Positions 25,001-33,809 of a stretch of DNA of 54,357 bases are shown piece by piece; position 1 is the first letter of the stretch; the number at the start of each line of letters is the position of its first letter. The notes beneath the pieces were generated by a model. It searched no databases. It saw only the letters and a program-made list of their open reading frames with translations, and was not told where the DNA came from. The stretch is taken from the NCBI GenBank assembly GCA_003225335.1, contig QHZE01000460.1:1-54357 (forward strand). The letters run 5' to 3'. The DNA is from Acidobacteriota bacterium (lineage in GTDB: Bacteria; Acidobacteriota; UBA6911). The translations under genes were made by a program, and so were the position numbers.

Positions 25001-25528
25001 TTCCAGGAAGAAGTTTTGCGGGCCAAAAATGTCCTGAAGCGCCCCGGCTTCCGCCAAAGCCGCATCGAACTGGTCCAGGAGCAGCCGTTCCGGTACGGCC
25101 CCCTTGAGGCAGCCCGAAAACGCAATCAGCCCCTTGCTGTGTTGCGAGAGAAGCTCTTTGTCCACGCGCGGCTTGTAGTAGAAGCCCTCAAGATAAGCGT
25201 AAGAAACGAGCCTGCTCAGGTTCTGATATCCCGCGGCATTTTCCGCCAGAAGTATGAGATGGTTGGACTGGTCGCCGCCCCCCGTTTTCTTGTGACGGCT
25301 TTCCTTGGCCACATACATCTCGCACCCGATGATGGGCTTGAGCCCCTTCGCTCGGGCCTTGGTGTAGAACTGAATTGCGCAAAAGAGGTTGCCGTGGTCG
25401 GTGATCGCCATGGCCGGCATCCCCATGGAGACGGCCGTGTCCACCAGCTGATCCACTTTGGACGCGCCGTCGAGCAGGCTGTAATCAGAATGATTGTGCA
25501 GATGAACGAATGCAGTCGGCTCGGCCAA
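22064..25528 (-). CDS. dnaE: DNA polymerase III subunit alpha
   Basis: Replicative polymerase catalytic subunit, 1154 aa, the expected size. N-terminal PHP domain (LHNHSDYSLLDGAS, AITDHGNLF, CTNDAHYLRREDHEAH, ~1-275) keeps its metal ligands and may be an active exonuclease. Palm catalytic aspartates in PDIDMDFC (~420), then GRGSVVGSLVAYSLRITDIDP before it and YQEQVMQIASRLGGFTLGEAD after. Helix-hairpin-helix and OB-fold regions (DCRVAGIVTECRTRRTKKGE) near the C-terminus. Start TTG 25528 sits three bases after the guaA stop with GGGAG in the guaA end, so the two are probably cotranscribed. Confidence 0.96.
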   Translation of the reverse strand: MAEPTAFVHLHNHSDYSLLDGASKVDQLVDTAVSMGMPAMAITDHGNLFCAIQFYTKARAKGLKPIIGCEMYVAKESRHKKTGGGDQSNHLILLAENAAGYQNLSRLVSYAYLEGFYYKPRVDKELLSQHSKGLIAFSGCLKGAVPERLLLDQFDAALAEAGALQDIFGPQNFFLELQDHNLPGQRRINPSLLEISGKCGIPLVCTNDAHYLRREDHEAHDVLLCIGTGKTVQETDRMRYAADQFYFKSFEEMYQVWGHLPEAMLNTVRIAERCDVQIDTSELHLPPFDVPAGFTADSYFEKVVREGFEGRRPQLEGMARGGLLKNPLTAYEERLASEIEMIKKTKFSSYFLIVWDLIKYARDNRIPVGPGRGSVVGSLVAYSLRITDIDPLQYDLFFERFLNPERIAPPDIDMDFCMHRRAEVLDYVGRKYGRDNVCQIITFGTMAAKGVVRDVGRTLDISYGDVDRIAKLIPNDLKITIDKAIEQEPRLREEMKNPQIARLIEIAKRLEGLSRHASTHAAGVVIAPKPLVEIIPLHKSNKDEITTQYSMKDLETIGLLKMDLLALATLTVLDEAVKRVHEEKGIELDLQMLPLNDPKVYALFSEARTNGIFQFESGGMKAELRKLRPERFEDLIALNALYRPGPMEMIPEFIKRKHGQIEVQYLHPSLEPILKETYGIIVYQEQVMQIASRLGGFTLGEADILRKAMGKKDSATMKSNREKFLTGARQKRIPEKVAIQIFDLMEHFAKYGFNKSHSTAYALLAYQTAYLKEHHPVQFMASLLSSEIGNTEKIVMYIAECRNMGIPILPPDVNESDLYFRSVGDKIRFGLLAIRNVGEGTIRSILDYRRKRGRFRSLFHFCEEVDARALNKRVLESLIKCGALDSFQWKRSQLTASADATIEHGQKIQRDRQSGQKGLFMDLPGGAATIPEPAPPDIPEWPLDQILAFEKETLGYYVSGHPLDRFAGELEKFAKKPLAEILSNGSSGDCRVAGIVTECRTRRTKKGELMATFKLEDLTGAVEAVVFPSLYVKAEPFLKSDSPILVTGRFEVENENNFKIVASEIQPLEGASARNARKLHIRAPVPILAPGAATELYRLFEKNRGETGVEVELYLPHDFRVTIHSSDFVKVKSSPELIREIEGICGPGSVEVMS

Positions 25529-25531
25529 GAG

Positions 25532-27067
<1,536 letters not shown>

Positions 27068-27191
27068 GATTTACTCCCTGGTATTATTGATGCTCGTTTT
27101 TCGCGGCGTTTAGTTAACGTTAATAGGAAAAAATTACAATAGCGCAGCGATTTCGAATTTCAAGATTTTTGTGGTCCCGTTGGGCACAAAA

Positions 27192-27276
27192 TTCTTCGCG
27201 CTTCTTTGCGCCTTCGCGTCTTTGTGGTGAAAGAGTGTACGACGCATTCACCGCGAAGACGCAAAGACGCGAAGAA
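27192..27276. repeat. Repeat B inverted repeat between guaA and batA-like gene
   Basis: TTCTTCGCGCTTCTTTGCGC...TCTTTGTGGTGAA faces TTCACCGCGAAGACGCAAAG ... CGCGAAGAA. It lies in the divergent guaA/batA gap. Nearby at about 27110 there is also a palindrome TTAACGTTAA in the guaA leader region. Confidence 0.75.
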
Positions 27277-27311
27277 TCACTAAGGATCGGGAGCTTGACG
27301 AAGCGGAGACG

Positions 27312-28316
27312 GTGATAAGTTCCTTACACTTTTCGCATCCCTGGGTGTGGGGCCTGACAGTGCTGCCCGTAGTGGTTTTTGCGCTGGGCTGGACTAGAGC
27401 TGGGCGGAGAGCGCCCTCTCTCGTGTTTTCGGCCTTCCCCTGGATTCCGATCTCTTTCGACAGCCTATCCTTTTGTCCCAGGGTGGCGGAGATCCTGAGA
27501 TTCCTTGCGGTCCTGAGCGTGCTACCGGTCATGGCCGGCATCGGGTCGCAGACGCCCATCCAGGCCAGCAGCCGGACCCCTCCAGCGTTGCTCATCGTCC
27601 TGGACATTTCCAGCTCGATGACTGCCGAGGACTTCAAACCTGAAAATCGCCTGCAGGAGGCGAAGAAAGACCTCAAGAACTTCATTGCCAATAATCCGCA
27701 CGCCGTCGTCGGTCTCATGGTCTTTGCGGCGGTACCCCGTCTTCTCGTACCTCTGACTTCCGATCATGAGACGGTCTTGAAAGCCTTGGAGAAGGCGGCG
27801 CCGGCGGGTTACGGCGAAGACGGCACCGCTCTGGGGAGCGGGATTGCAAGTGCCGCGAACCGGCTTCGCAATGGAACCTGGTCGAGCCGGAAGATCCTTC
27901 TGATCACGGACGGAGTGAACAACAGAGGGGCGCTCACGCCGTTAGACGCTGCGCGGCTCGCGAGAGAATTGGGCATCTCAATTCATGCGGTGGGCCTCGG
28001 CACCAACGAGATGGCACGCTACTTCGTCCCATCTGCCGCCGGCAGCTTGACGGAAGTTCGCGCGCGCATCGATATTGACGACGAGGCCCTCGCAGCGTTA
28101 GCCCAAGCGACAGACGGCTCGTATCAGCGTGTAAGAAACTCGGAAGAGCTTGGCCGCGCCCTCTCCTCCATATCACTCGGGGAAGCGCGGGCGGAGAGCA
28201 CCAGCAGCGCCGGCGAAGATCTCTTTTGGGTCCGGGCATGCACCTGGACGGCCTTGCTGCTTCTCGCCGTGGAATTCGCGCTCGTCCAATTCGTAATTTC
28301 GGAACTGCCGGGTTAA
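27312..28316 (+). CDS. BatA-like membrane protein with von Willebrand A domain
   Basis: 334 aa. Hydrophobic N-terminal helices (~8-26, ~62-78), then a vWA domain with an intact MIDAS metal site: DISSSM (98-103), with LLITDGVNNRGA further on, and a C-terminal helix (WTALLLLAVEFALVQFVI). This is the layout of BatA proteins of aerotolerance/MoxR clusters. Start GTG 27312 has GCGGAG a few bases upstream. The next two genes resemble BatB and BatD. The MoxR ATPase and DUF58 partners usually found just upstream are absent here; guaA is divergent. Function in envelope stress or protein assembly is inferred from family. Confidence 0.82.
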   Translation: MISSLHFSHPWVWGLTVLPVVVFALGWTRAGRRAPSLVFSAFPWIPISFDSLSFCPRVAEILRFLAVLSVLPVMAGIGSQTPIQASSRTPPALLIVLDISSSMTAEDFKPENRLQEAKKDLKNFIANNPHAVVGLMVFAAVPRLLVPLTSDHETVLKALEKAAPAGYGEDGTALGSGIASAANRLRNGTWSSRKILLITDGVNNRGALTPLDAARLARELGISIHAVGLGTNEMARYFVPSAAGSLTEVRARIDIDDEALAALAQATDGSYQRVRNSEELGRALSSISLGEARAESTSSAGEDLFWVRACTWTALLLLAVEFALVQFVISELPG

Positions 28317-28332
28317 CGGTAGGTCAACGGGC

Positions 28333-29229
28333 ATGCAGTGGAGGGACGGCTTGTATATCTTGCTTCTCCCCGTCGCCGTCGTAATCGCCTGGATCGTTGC
28401 GGAGCGCGCGCGTCTGCGGCGTCTGCGGTCCTTTGGCGATCCCGAGATTCTCGGCATGCCCGGGCGTAAGCGCACGCGGATTTTGGCGCTGGCACTTCTG
28501 ACCGGGAGCTTCGTCTTGCTCGCCGCCGTTTTGCCGTTTGCGGTCCCAAAGGCTGCGCCGTCTGACGGAGAGTCCCTTGTGGAGATACTCCTGGATTCAG
28601 GGATCGCAGAGGGCGGTGATTCCCAAGCGGCCGATGCGCTGGAGCTCATCGAAGAGAAGGTCCGCGCGGTAGTCAGACTCTCTCCTCGCTCCCACTTTGC
28701 GCTTTACAAGTCGGCAGACCCCTTACAAGTCGTTGTTCCGCCGACGACGGATGCCCAGGGTCTTCTGATCCTCCTGAACCGGCTGCGCGAGGAATGGCGG
28801 GGAGAAGCCCCGGTCTCCTTTTATGACAGCGTGGATGCTCTGCGGAGGCTCACTCCGAGCAAGAACTGGCGCCGGCGCATTGTTGGGATCGCAGCGCCCT
28901 CCCGGGCAGATTCCGCGGCCAAAAGTCCACCTCCTTCTTATGATGTCCCCGAGGTCTTGATCCTGAGAGTGACCCGAACAGCCCCTGATGAGTCCCCGGC
29001 GCCGGGAATTGAGACCGCCGCAAAGGATGCGGATGTCCAGGTCGCCGGCCTGCGCGAGTTTCTACGCGCGGAGAGGACGACGCAGCGCCGGTCCAGGAGC
29101 ACGCTTCAAGGTTTCACTTACAGCCAGTATCTGGCGTCGCTGGGCTTCTTCGCTTTGCTGGGAGAAGTTCTCGTATGCCGCTACTTTCGGGCGGCCACGC
29201 AGGGCCGCCCCTACGCGCCCAGGGGCTGA
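28333..29229 (+). CDS. BatB-like membrane protein with degenerate vWA domain
   Basis: 298 aa. Two N-terminal hydrophobic segments (~6-24, ~48-70), a vWA-like core and a C-terminal helix (YLASLGFFALLGEVLVCRYF). The MIDAS motif is degraded: LLDSGIAEGGDS replaces DxSxS, so metal-dependent ligand binding is probably lost. It starts 17 bases after the preceding gene. The final ~12 residues (AATQGRPYAPRG) are encoded by half of repeat H (GGCCACGCAGGGCCGCCCCTAC), so the natural C-terminus seems to have been replaced or extended by the repeat. Assignment as BatB-like rests on position and topology more than on motifs. Confidence 0.65.
   Translation: MQWRDGLYILLLPVAVVIAWIVAERARLRRLRSFGDPEILGMPGRKRTRILALALLTGSFVLLAAVLPFAVPKAAPSDGESLVEILLDSGIAEGGDSQAADALELIEEKVRAVVRLSPRSHFALYKSADPLQVVVPPTTDAQGLLILLNRLREEWRGEAPVSFYDSVDALRRLTPSKNWRRRIVGIAAPSRADSAAKSPPPSYDVPEVLILRVTRTAPDESPAPGIETAAKDADVQVAGLREFLRAERTTQRRSRSTLQGFTYSQYLASLGFFALLGEVLVCRYFRAATQGRPYAPRG
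29188..29229. repeat. Repeat H half copy inside the 3' end of a coding region
   Basis: GGGCGGCCACGCAGGGCCGC then CCCTACGCGCCCAGGGGC, the right arm of repeat H (compare GGTCGGCCACGCAGGACCGC at 728). Here it is translated as the last residues of the BatB-like protein. Confidence 0.7.
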
Positions 29230-29240
29230 AGGAGTGCAGG

Positions 29241-30452
29241 GTGAATAGACGCGCGGTGCTGCTCGCCTTGGGTTTCATTTTTCACTCGGACGACAAACTC
29301 CTCTTTTCCTGGGAAGATCAGGGTCGCGCTTTCAGCGCGCAGATTGCTCCGGGGCTGAAAATCAGAACCGAGGTGTCGTCACAGTTCCTACATGTGGGAC
29401 AGCAGTTCAGCATCCTGTACAGCCTTGTAACCCAGCGGTACCCCACCGAAATCGATATTGAACCTCAGCAATATTCCGGATTCTGGACTGAGATCGTGCC
29501 CCTGGCGGAGCAAACGCGTACGATCACGCGCTTGCTCGATGGACGTCCTACCCACGAATTCCTTCTGCGACAGATAATAGCCTCCCCATTGGAAGAGGGC
29601 GCGCTCGGACTTCCACCGCTGTCGGTGAAGATCATGATGGCCCGCAGTGCGGCCGCCGGCGCCCCACGCTGGGATGTTGTTGCGAAGTCGAATCCCGTGT
29701 CTCTTACGGTGCTTCCTTTGCCGGCGTCAGAGGCCGGAGCCACGACATCACTTTTGGTGGGGACCCTGGAAGGGCGGCTGGAAGAAAGCAAGCGATCGCA
29801 GGGAAGGGAAGTAATTCTCGACTTGCAGGGGACTGCCAACCTCGCATTCTTTCAGCCTCTTGACTGGTTCCGCGGGACCGGGGTGGCTTTCCTTGCTCCA
29901 CGCCTGGTCCAGGCAGAGTCTTTCGTCGAAACCTGGGACACGGGGGATAGACGGCGGCTCACGATGCAGCAGCACCACCGGTGGTCGATCTGGATGATTC
30001 CCCAGGAGGGGGCCGCGAGGCGTGTTGAAGATCTGCAGATTCCTGTCTTCGACCCGGGCAGAGGCACATGGACGAACGTCCGCATCCCCGGAATCGACGT
30101 CAGGGCGCCGTCCTCCACGACGCGCCCTGCGGCCCCGGCGCCCCTGCCTTCGTCCGAGCGCGGGTCCGCCGGTTTCTTGGGGCGCTACCGTCGCGCTCTT
30201 TGCGCCGGGGCGGTCCTGGCGCTCGTGTCTCTGGGGGTCTGGCTCCTTCGGAAGCGCAAGACGGAGCGTGTCCTGCATCACTGGATGGGATCGAGCCTGG
30301 AAAAACTGCAACAGCAATCGTCAAGAGCGCCGCGCTCCTTTGTCGAAACCGCGCACAAAATTCTGGAGCGATACGCCGAAGAAAACCATCTCATACCGGG
30401 TTCCGGAGACAAGAACTCGTCCACCGATGGGCTGGCGGGGACGTTCCAATAA
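29241..30452 (+). CDS. BatD-like (oxygen tolerance) protein
   Basis: 403 aa. Start GTG 29241 with AAGGAG six bases upstream; the ORF-track start at 29175 reads repeat H. N-terminal hydrophobic segment (~4-14, AVLLALGFIFH), beta-rich extracytoplasmic domain (SSQFLHVGQQFSILYSLVTQ, PTHEFLLRQIIASPLEEGAL), one transmembrane helix (RALCAGAVLALVSLGVWLL, ~318-336) and a cytoplasmic helical tail. This matches BatD order. It closes a three-gene Bat-type cluster. Stop TAA is immediately followed by repeat C. Confidence 0.75.
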   Translation: MNRRAVLLALGFIFHSDDKLLFSWEDQGRAFSAQIAPGLKIRTEVSSQFLHVGQQFSILYSLVTQRYPTEIDIEPQQYSGFWTEIVPLAEQTRTITRLLDGRPTHEFLLRQIIASPLEEGALGLPPLSVKIMMARSAAAGAPRWDVVAKSNPVSLTVLPLPASEAGATTSLLVGTLEGRLEESKRSQGREVILDLQGTANLAFFQPLDWFRGTGVAFLAPRLVQAESFVETWDTGDRRRLTMQQHHRWSIWMIPQEGAARRVEDLQIPVFDPGRGTWTNVRIPGIDVRAPSSTTRPAAPAPLPSSERGSAGFLGRYRRALCAGAVLALVSLGVWLLRKRKTERVLHHWMGSSLEKLQQQSSRAPRSFVETAHKILERYAEENHLIPGSGDKNSSTDGLAGTFQ

Positions 30453-30600
30453 ATGACCAATGAGCAATGACAAATAGAGGTCAGAAGTCCGGACAACGAA
30501 CTGCGATTTGTCATCTTTCATTGGTCATTGGTCATTTGTCATTTGTCATTTTTTTCTCTGTCCTCCCGGCGACTCTGCGGTGAATCTGTTTGGTGCGGCC
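30451..30600. repeat. Repeat C plus B/L fragment after batD-like gene
   Basis: AAATGACCAATGAGCAATGA, then GTCAGAAGTCCGGACAACGA (shared with 7093 onward), then multiple CATTTGTCATT units to 30551. A B-type CGACTCTGCGGTGAATC and TTTGGTGCGGCC linker follow. The stretch 30451-30535 is near-identical to 7059-7145. Confidence 0.8.
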
Positions 30601-30800
30601 GAGCTGATCTGTGTTCATCTGTACTACTAACCCGAAAATCCTTTGCTGGCAGGAAAGGATTTTTCTTCGCCGAAATCTTCGCGCTCTTCGCGGCTTCGCG
30701 GTGAATCTCTTTCACCGCGAAGGCGCGAAGCACGCGAAGAAAACGCGAAGGACTTTAGTTTGGTTGCCGCTTTGCTGATCTGTGTTCATCTGTGGTTTCG
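30601..30800. repeat. ~200-bp composite repeat X (A-B-B-L-A)
   Basis: GCTGATCTGTGTTCATCTGT, then TACTACTAACCCGAAAATCC, a B hairpin (CTTCGCGGTGAATCTC / TTTCACCGCGAAGGCGCG), GGACTTTAGTTTGGTTGC and ATCTGTGTTCATCTGTGGTT. The reverse complement of essentially the whole unit occurs at 40689-40888 (for example GGTTAGTAGTAC and GCAACCAAACTAAAGTCC). Confidence 0.85.
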
Positions 30801-30816
30801 TTCAAACTGAGTAAGG

Positions 30817-31665
30817 ATGGCGCCTGTGGAAATAATTTCGGCAGTGATTCTCGGAGTGGTTCAGGGATTGACTGAACTTCTTCCCATCAGCAGCTCGGCC
30901 CACCTGATCGTCGTCCATCGGCTCCTCGGCTGGGAGGCGCAAGGACTGGTCTTCGACGTTGCCCTCCATGTGGGAACGTCGGCGGCAATTCTGGCTTACT
31001 TCTGGAGAGACTGGATAGACCTGGCGCGTGAAATGCTGCTCGGAATCAGGGAGCGGCAGTTGTTGGGTAACGCTCAAAGGCGCCTGGCGTGTTTTCTGAT
31101 TGTCGGAACTTTGCCCGCGGCGGCGGCCGGCGTGGCGCTCGGGGTTTATATCGAAACCCATCTGCGTTCCCTTCTTATTCCGGTGTTCACCCTGGTTGCC
31201 TTTGGCGCCCTCATGTATTTTGCGGAACGCTGGAGCAGGCAGGACCGCTCCCTGGAGAAGCTGACCTGGGCAGATTCTCTTTGGATCGGTCTCAGCCAGG
31301 CTCTCGCTTTGATTCCCGGGGTGTCCCGAAGCGGGATAACCATCAGCACGGCGCTGGCAAGGGACATAGACCGGATCTCGGCCGCACGCTTCTCTTTTCT
31401 TCTTTCCACGCCTGTGATCGTCGGCGCCGGAATGCTCGAGGGCTGGCATCTGGTGAAGGCGGCGCGGACCCCCGCGGGATCACCTGGTCCAGAAATCCAA
31501 TGGCTGCTTATGGCAGTAGGAGCCGCAACCGCGGCGATCACGGGCTTTTTGTGCATTCGTTATTTTCTGCGCTACCTGCAAACCCACACGCTCACGCCTT
31601 TCGTCATCTATCGAATCATCTTCGCAGGAGTCACCCTGCTCGTATATCTTACTTATTCCAAGTAA
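30817..31665 (+). CDS. uppP: Undecaprenyl-diphosphatase (BacA type)
   Basis: Integral membrane phosphatase that recycles undecaprenyl pyrophosphate for peptidoglycan and other envelope polymers; gives bacitracin tolerance. 282 aa, about eight membrane segments. Both active-site signatures are present: QGLTELLPISSSAHL and LIPGVSRSGITIS. Start either ATG 30817 or GTG 30826 (VEIISAVILG); the AAGGA at 30813 is better placed for the GTG. The gene lies directly after repeat X on the plus strand. Confidence 0.94.
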   Translation: MAPVEIISAVILGVVQGLTELLPISSSAHLIVVHRLLGWEAQGLVFDVALHVGTSAAILAYFWRDWIDLAREMLLGIRERQLLGNAQRRLACFLIVGTLPAAAAGVALGVYIETHLRSLLIPVFTLVAFGALMYFAERWSRQDRSLEKLTWADSLWIGLSQALALIPGVSRSGITISTALARDIDRISAARFSFLLSTPVIVGAGMLEGWHLVKAARTPAGSPGPEIQWLLMAVGAATAAITGFLCIRYFLRYLQTHTLTPFVIYRIIFAGVTLLVYLTYSK

Positions 31666-31689
31666 GCGCGGTTTGTTTCGGAGATCAGA

Positions 31690-31798
31690 AGCTGTGAAAA
31701 AAATCCATCCGCCGTAGAGGCAACCCGCCGACTGGCCAATAATGGCGCGGACTTGCGGGCGGACACCAGCCCTACGACGCTCCAATTTTTTCACAACC
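31690..31798. repeat. Repeat H copy 2
   Basis: Outer arms GCTGTGAAAAAAATCC and CCAATTTTTTCACAAC; inner GTAGAGGCAACCCGCC against GCGGGCGGACACCAGCCCTAC. Same nested plan as 651-776. A short G-type palindrome CAGGCTTTAGCCTG (31803-31816) follows it. Confidence 0.75.
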
Positions 31799-31874
31799 TC
31801 CTCAGGCTTTAGCCTGCTGACGGCGCCCTCTGCTGTTCCGCTCCCCTGATTCTCATCAGGGTATACGTCAACAT

Positions 31875-31911
31875 CCCTAGGCCATGAGTCGAACACCCTA
31901 GGGTTTTTTTT
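31875..31911 (+). terminator. Rho-independent terminator-like hairpin
   Basis: CCCTAGG (31875-31881), a 15-base loop, CCTAGGG (31897-31903), then eight T residues. It lies 61 bases before the hybrid kinase ATG, so it either ends transcription from uppP or attenuates the kinase. Confidence 0.6.
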
Positions 31912-31971
31912 CAGGAAACAAGGGAAAACCCCAGTTGCCTAAAACGCAATGGTGGCGTAGCCTATGAGAGT

Positions 31972-33660
31972 ATGAATTCTCCTCAGAAGAAGAAAGTTCC
32001 GATCTTCAATGTCGAGGTCGGTCTGGTCCGGACACGCGACGAACTGGAGAAGCTGAACGCGCATCTCGAAGATAAGGTGCGCGAACGAACAGAAGACCTC
32101 TCCTGCGAGATCGCTCAGCGCGAGCGGGCAGAAGCGGCGCTGCGCGAAGAAAGAGAGCGATACCGCGAGCTGTTTGAAAACGCCAACGACATTCTCTACA
32201 CCCTGGACCTGACGGGACGCGTGACTTCCTTAAATGCGGCAGGCGAACAGATCATCGGGCATAAACGACGTGAAGCCCTGGGCACGAGCATCGGCGAGAT
32301 CCTCGGAGAGGAATATCAGGATTTTGTTCAAGGCATGCTTGACGAAGAAACCAACGGGAAGCACGGTACCGCTTACCAACTGGAGATTGTGGCGAGAGAC
32401 GGCCGCCCCATAGAGCTTGAAGTCAGCACACGCCTTGTATTCGACAAGGAAGGACGACCTGTAGGGGCTCACGGCATCGCCCGTGATGTGAGCGAGCGCA
32501 AGAAACTGGAGCAGCAACTTCGCCAGGCTCAGAAAATGGAAGCCATCGGGAATCTGGCAGGCGGCATCGCTCACAACTTCAACAACATGTTGACCGTCAT
32601 TTTGGGATACAGCCATCTGATTCTCAGCTCCGGCGCCGCGGACAGCCGCATCCGCGCGCAGGTCGAAACAATAGCGGGAGCCGCGGAGCGCTCTGTCGCG
32701 CTGACGCGGCACCTCTTGACCTTCAGCCGGAATCAGATACTCCAGCCGAAAGTGCTGGACCTGAATGCCGTTGTCCGTCAGACAGAGAAGATGCTGCGCC
32801 CTTTAATCGGCGAAAACATGAATCTTGTGAGCAGGCCGGGCAGGGATCTGGGAAGGGTTAAAGCGGATCCGGGCCAGATCGAACAGGTCATCATGAACCT
32901 TGCGGTCAATGCGCGCGACGCTATGCCGGACGGTGGGGCCCTCATCATCGAAACCAAAAACGTCGAGTTTGACGAAGACTACATCCGATGGCACCCGGGA
33001 GCCCGGCCCGGAACCTATGCGCTCTTGAAGGTCACGGACACGGGGTGCGGCATGGATCAGCAAACAATGTCCCACATCTTCGAACCCTTCTTCACCACAA
33101 AAGAGGCCGGCAAGGGAACAGGACTGGGGCTGGCGACCGTCTACGGAATCGTCAAGCAAAGCGGTGGACATATCTGGGTGTACAGCGAGGTCGGGCAAGG
33201 AACCACGTTCAAGATCTATCTGCCGCACGCCGAGGAATCCGCTGAGCCGGTCGAGCCCAGCGAGATGAGGGTTGAGAGAAGAGACGGCGGTGAAACCATT
33301 CTGCTTGTCGAAGACGAAGCGGCTTTGCGCCGTCTCGTTCACGACATGCTCGAAAGATACGGCTACACGGTTTTGCAAGCGGAAAGTGCGGAGGCGGCGA
33401 TCATTCTTTGTGAGCAGCACGGAGGACCCATCAGCCTGTTGCTCACCGACGTCATCATGACAGGCATGAACGGCAGTCAACTGGCCGACCGCTTAAGAAC
33501 CCCGCACCCCGAAATGAAAGTTCTCTACATGTCCGGGTACACCGATGGAAGCATTCTTCGCCACGGCGTGCTGAGGCACGGGACACGCCTCATTGAGAAA
33601 CCCTTCAAGGCAGAAACGTTGAACAAGAAGCTACGCGAGACCCTGGGAGCGAAAGCGTAG
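31972..33660 (+). CDS. PAS-domain hybrid histidine kinase with C-terminal receiver
   Basis: 562 aa, no transmembrane segment, so cytoplasmic. Order: N-terminal coiled coil (~18-66), PAS (~68-178), HisKA with phospho-acceptor H201 (GGIAHNFNN), HATPase (VIMNLAVNARDAM, VTDTGCGMDQ, GTGLGLATVYG) and REC (~437-555, ILLVEDEA, LLTDVIMTGMNG with the phospho-Asp, EKPFKA). The residue after the His is Asn rather than the usual Asp. No DNA-binding output, and no response regulator beside it. Convergent with rarA across two repeat G units. Confidence 0.9.
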   Translation: MNSPQKKKVPIFNVEVGLVRTRDELEKLNAHLEDKVRERTEDLSCEIAQRERAEAALREERERYRELFENANDILYTLDLTGRVTSLNAAGEQIIGHKRREALGTSIGEILGEEYQDFVQGMLDEETNGKHGTAYQLEIVARDGRPIELEVSTRLVFDKEGRPVGAHGIARDVSERKKLEQQLRQAQKMEAIGNLAGGIAHNFNNMLTVILGYSHLILSSGAADSRIRAQVETIAGAAERSVALTRHLLTFSRNQILQPKVLDLNAVVRQTEKMLRPLIGENMNLVSRPGRDLGRVKADPGQIEQVIMNLAVNARDAMPDGGALIIETKNVEFDEDYIRWHPGARPGTYALLKVTDTGCGMDQQTMSHIFEPFFTTKEAGKGTGLGLATVYGIVKQSGGHIWVYSEVGQGTTFKIYLPHAEESAEPVEPSEMRVERRDGGETILLVEDEAALRRLVHDMLERYGYTVLQAESAEAAIILCEQHGGPISLLLTDVIMTGMNGSQLADRLRTPHPEMKVLYMSGYTDGSILRHGVLRHGTRLIEKPFKAETLNKKLRETLGAKA

Positions 33661-33664
33661 GTTC

Positions 33665-33803
33665 GGAGTTCAGCCTTCAGGCTGCACAGGTCAGTGCAGG
33701 CTAAAGCCTGAACTCCATGCCTGCTTCAATCAGGTTTGGTTCAGGTTCGGATCTCAGCCTTCAGGCTGCACTGGCGCCGGGCAGGCTGAAGCCTGAACTC
33801 CAA
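33665..33803. repeat. Two repeat G units at the kinase/rarA convergent junction
   Basis: Unit 1 (33665-33717): GGAGTTCAGCCTTCAGGCTG against CAGGCTAAAGCCTGAACTCC. Unit 2 (33752-33803): TCTCAGCCTTCAGGCTGCAC against GCAGGCTGAAGCCTGAACTC. Both are inverted repeats. They begin four bases after the kinase stop and end seven bases from the rarA stop. Confidence 0.85.
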
Positions 33804-33809
33804 ACAGGA

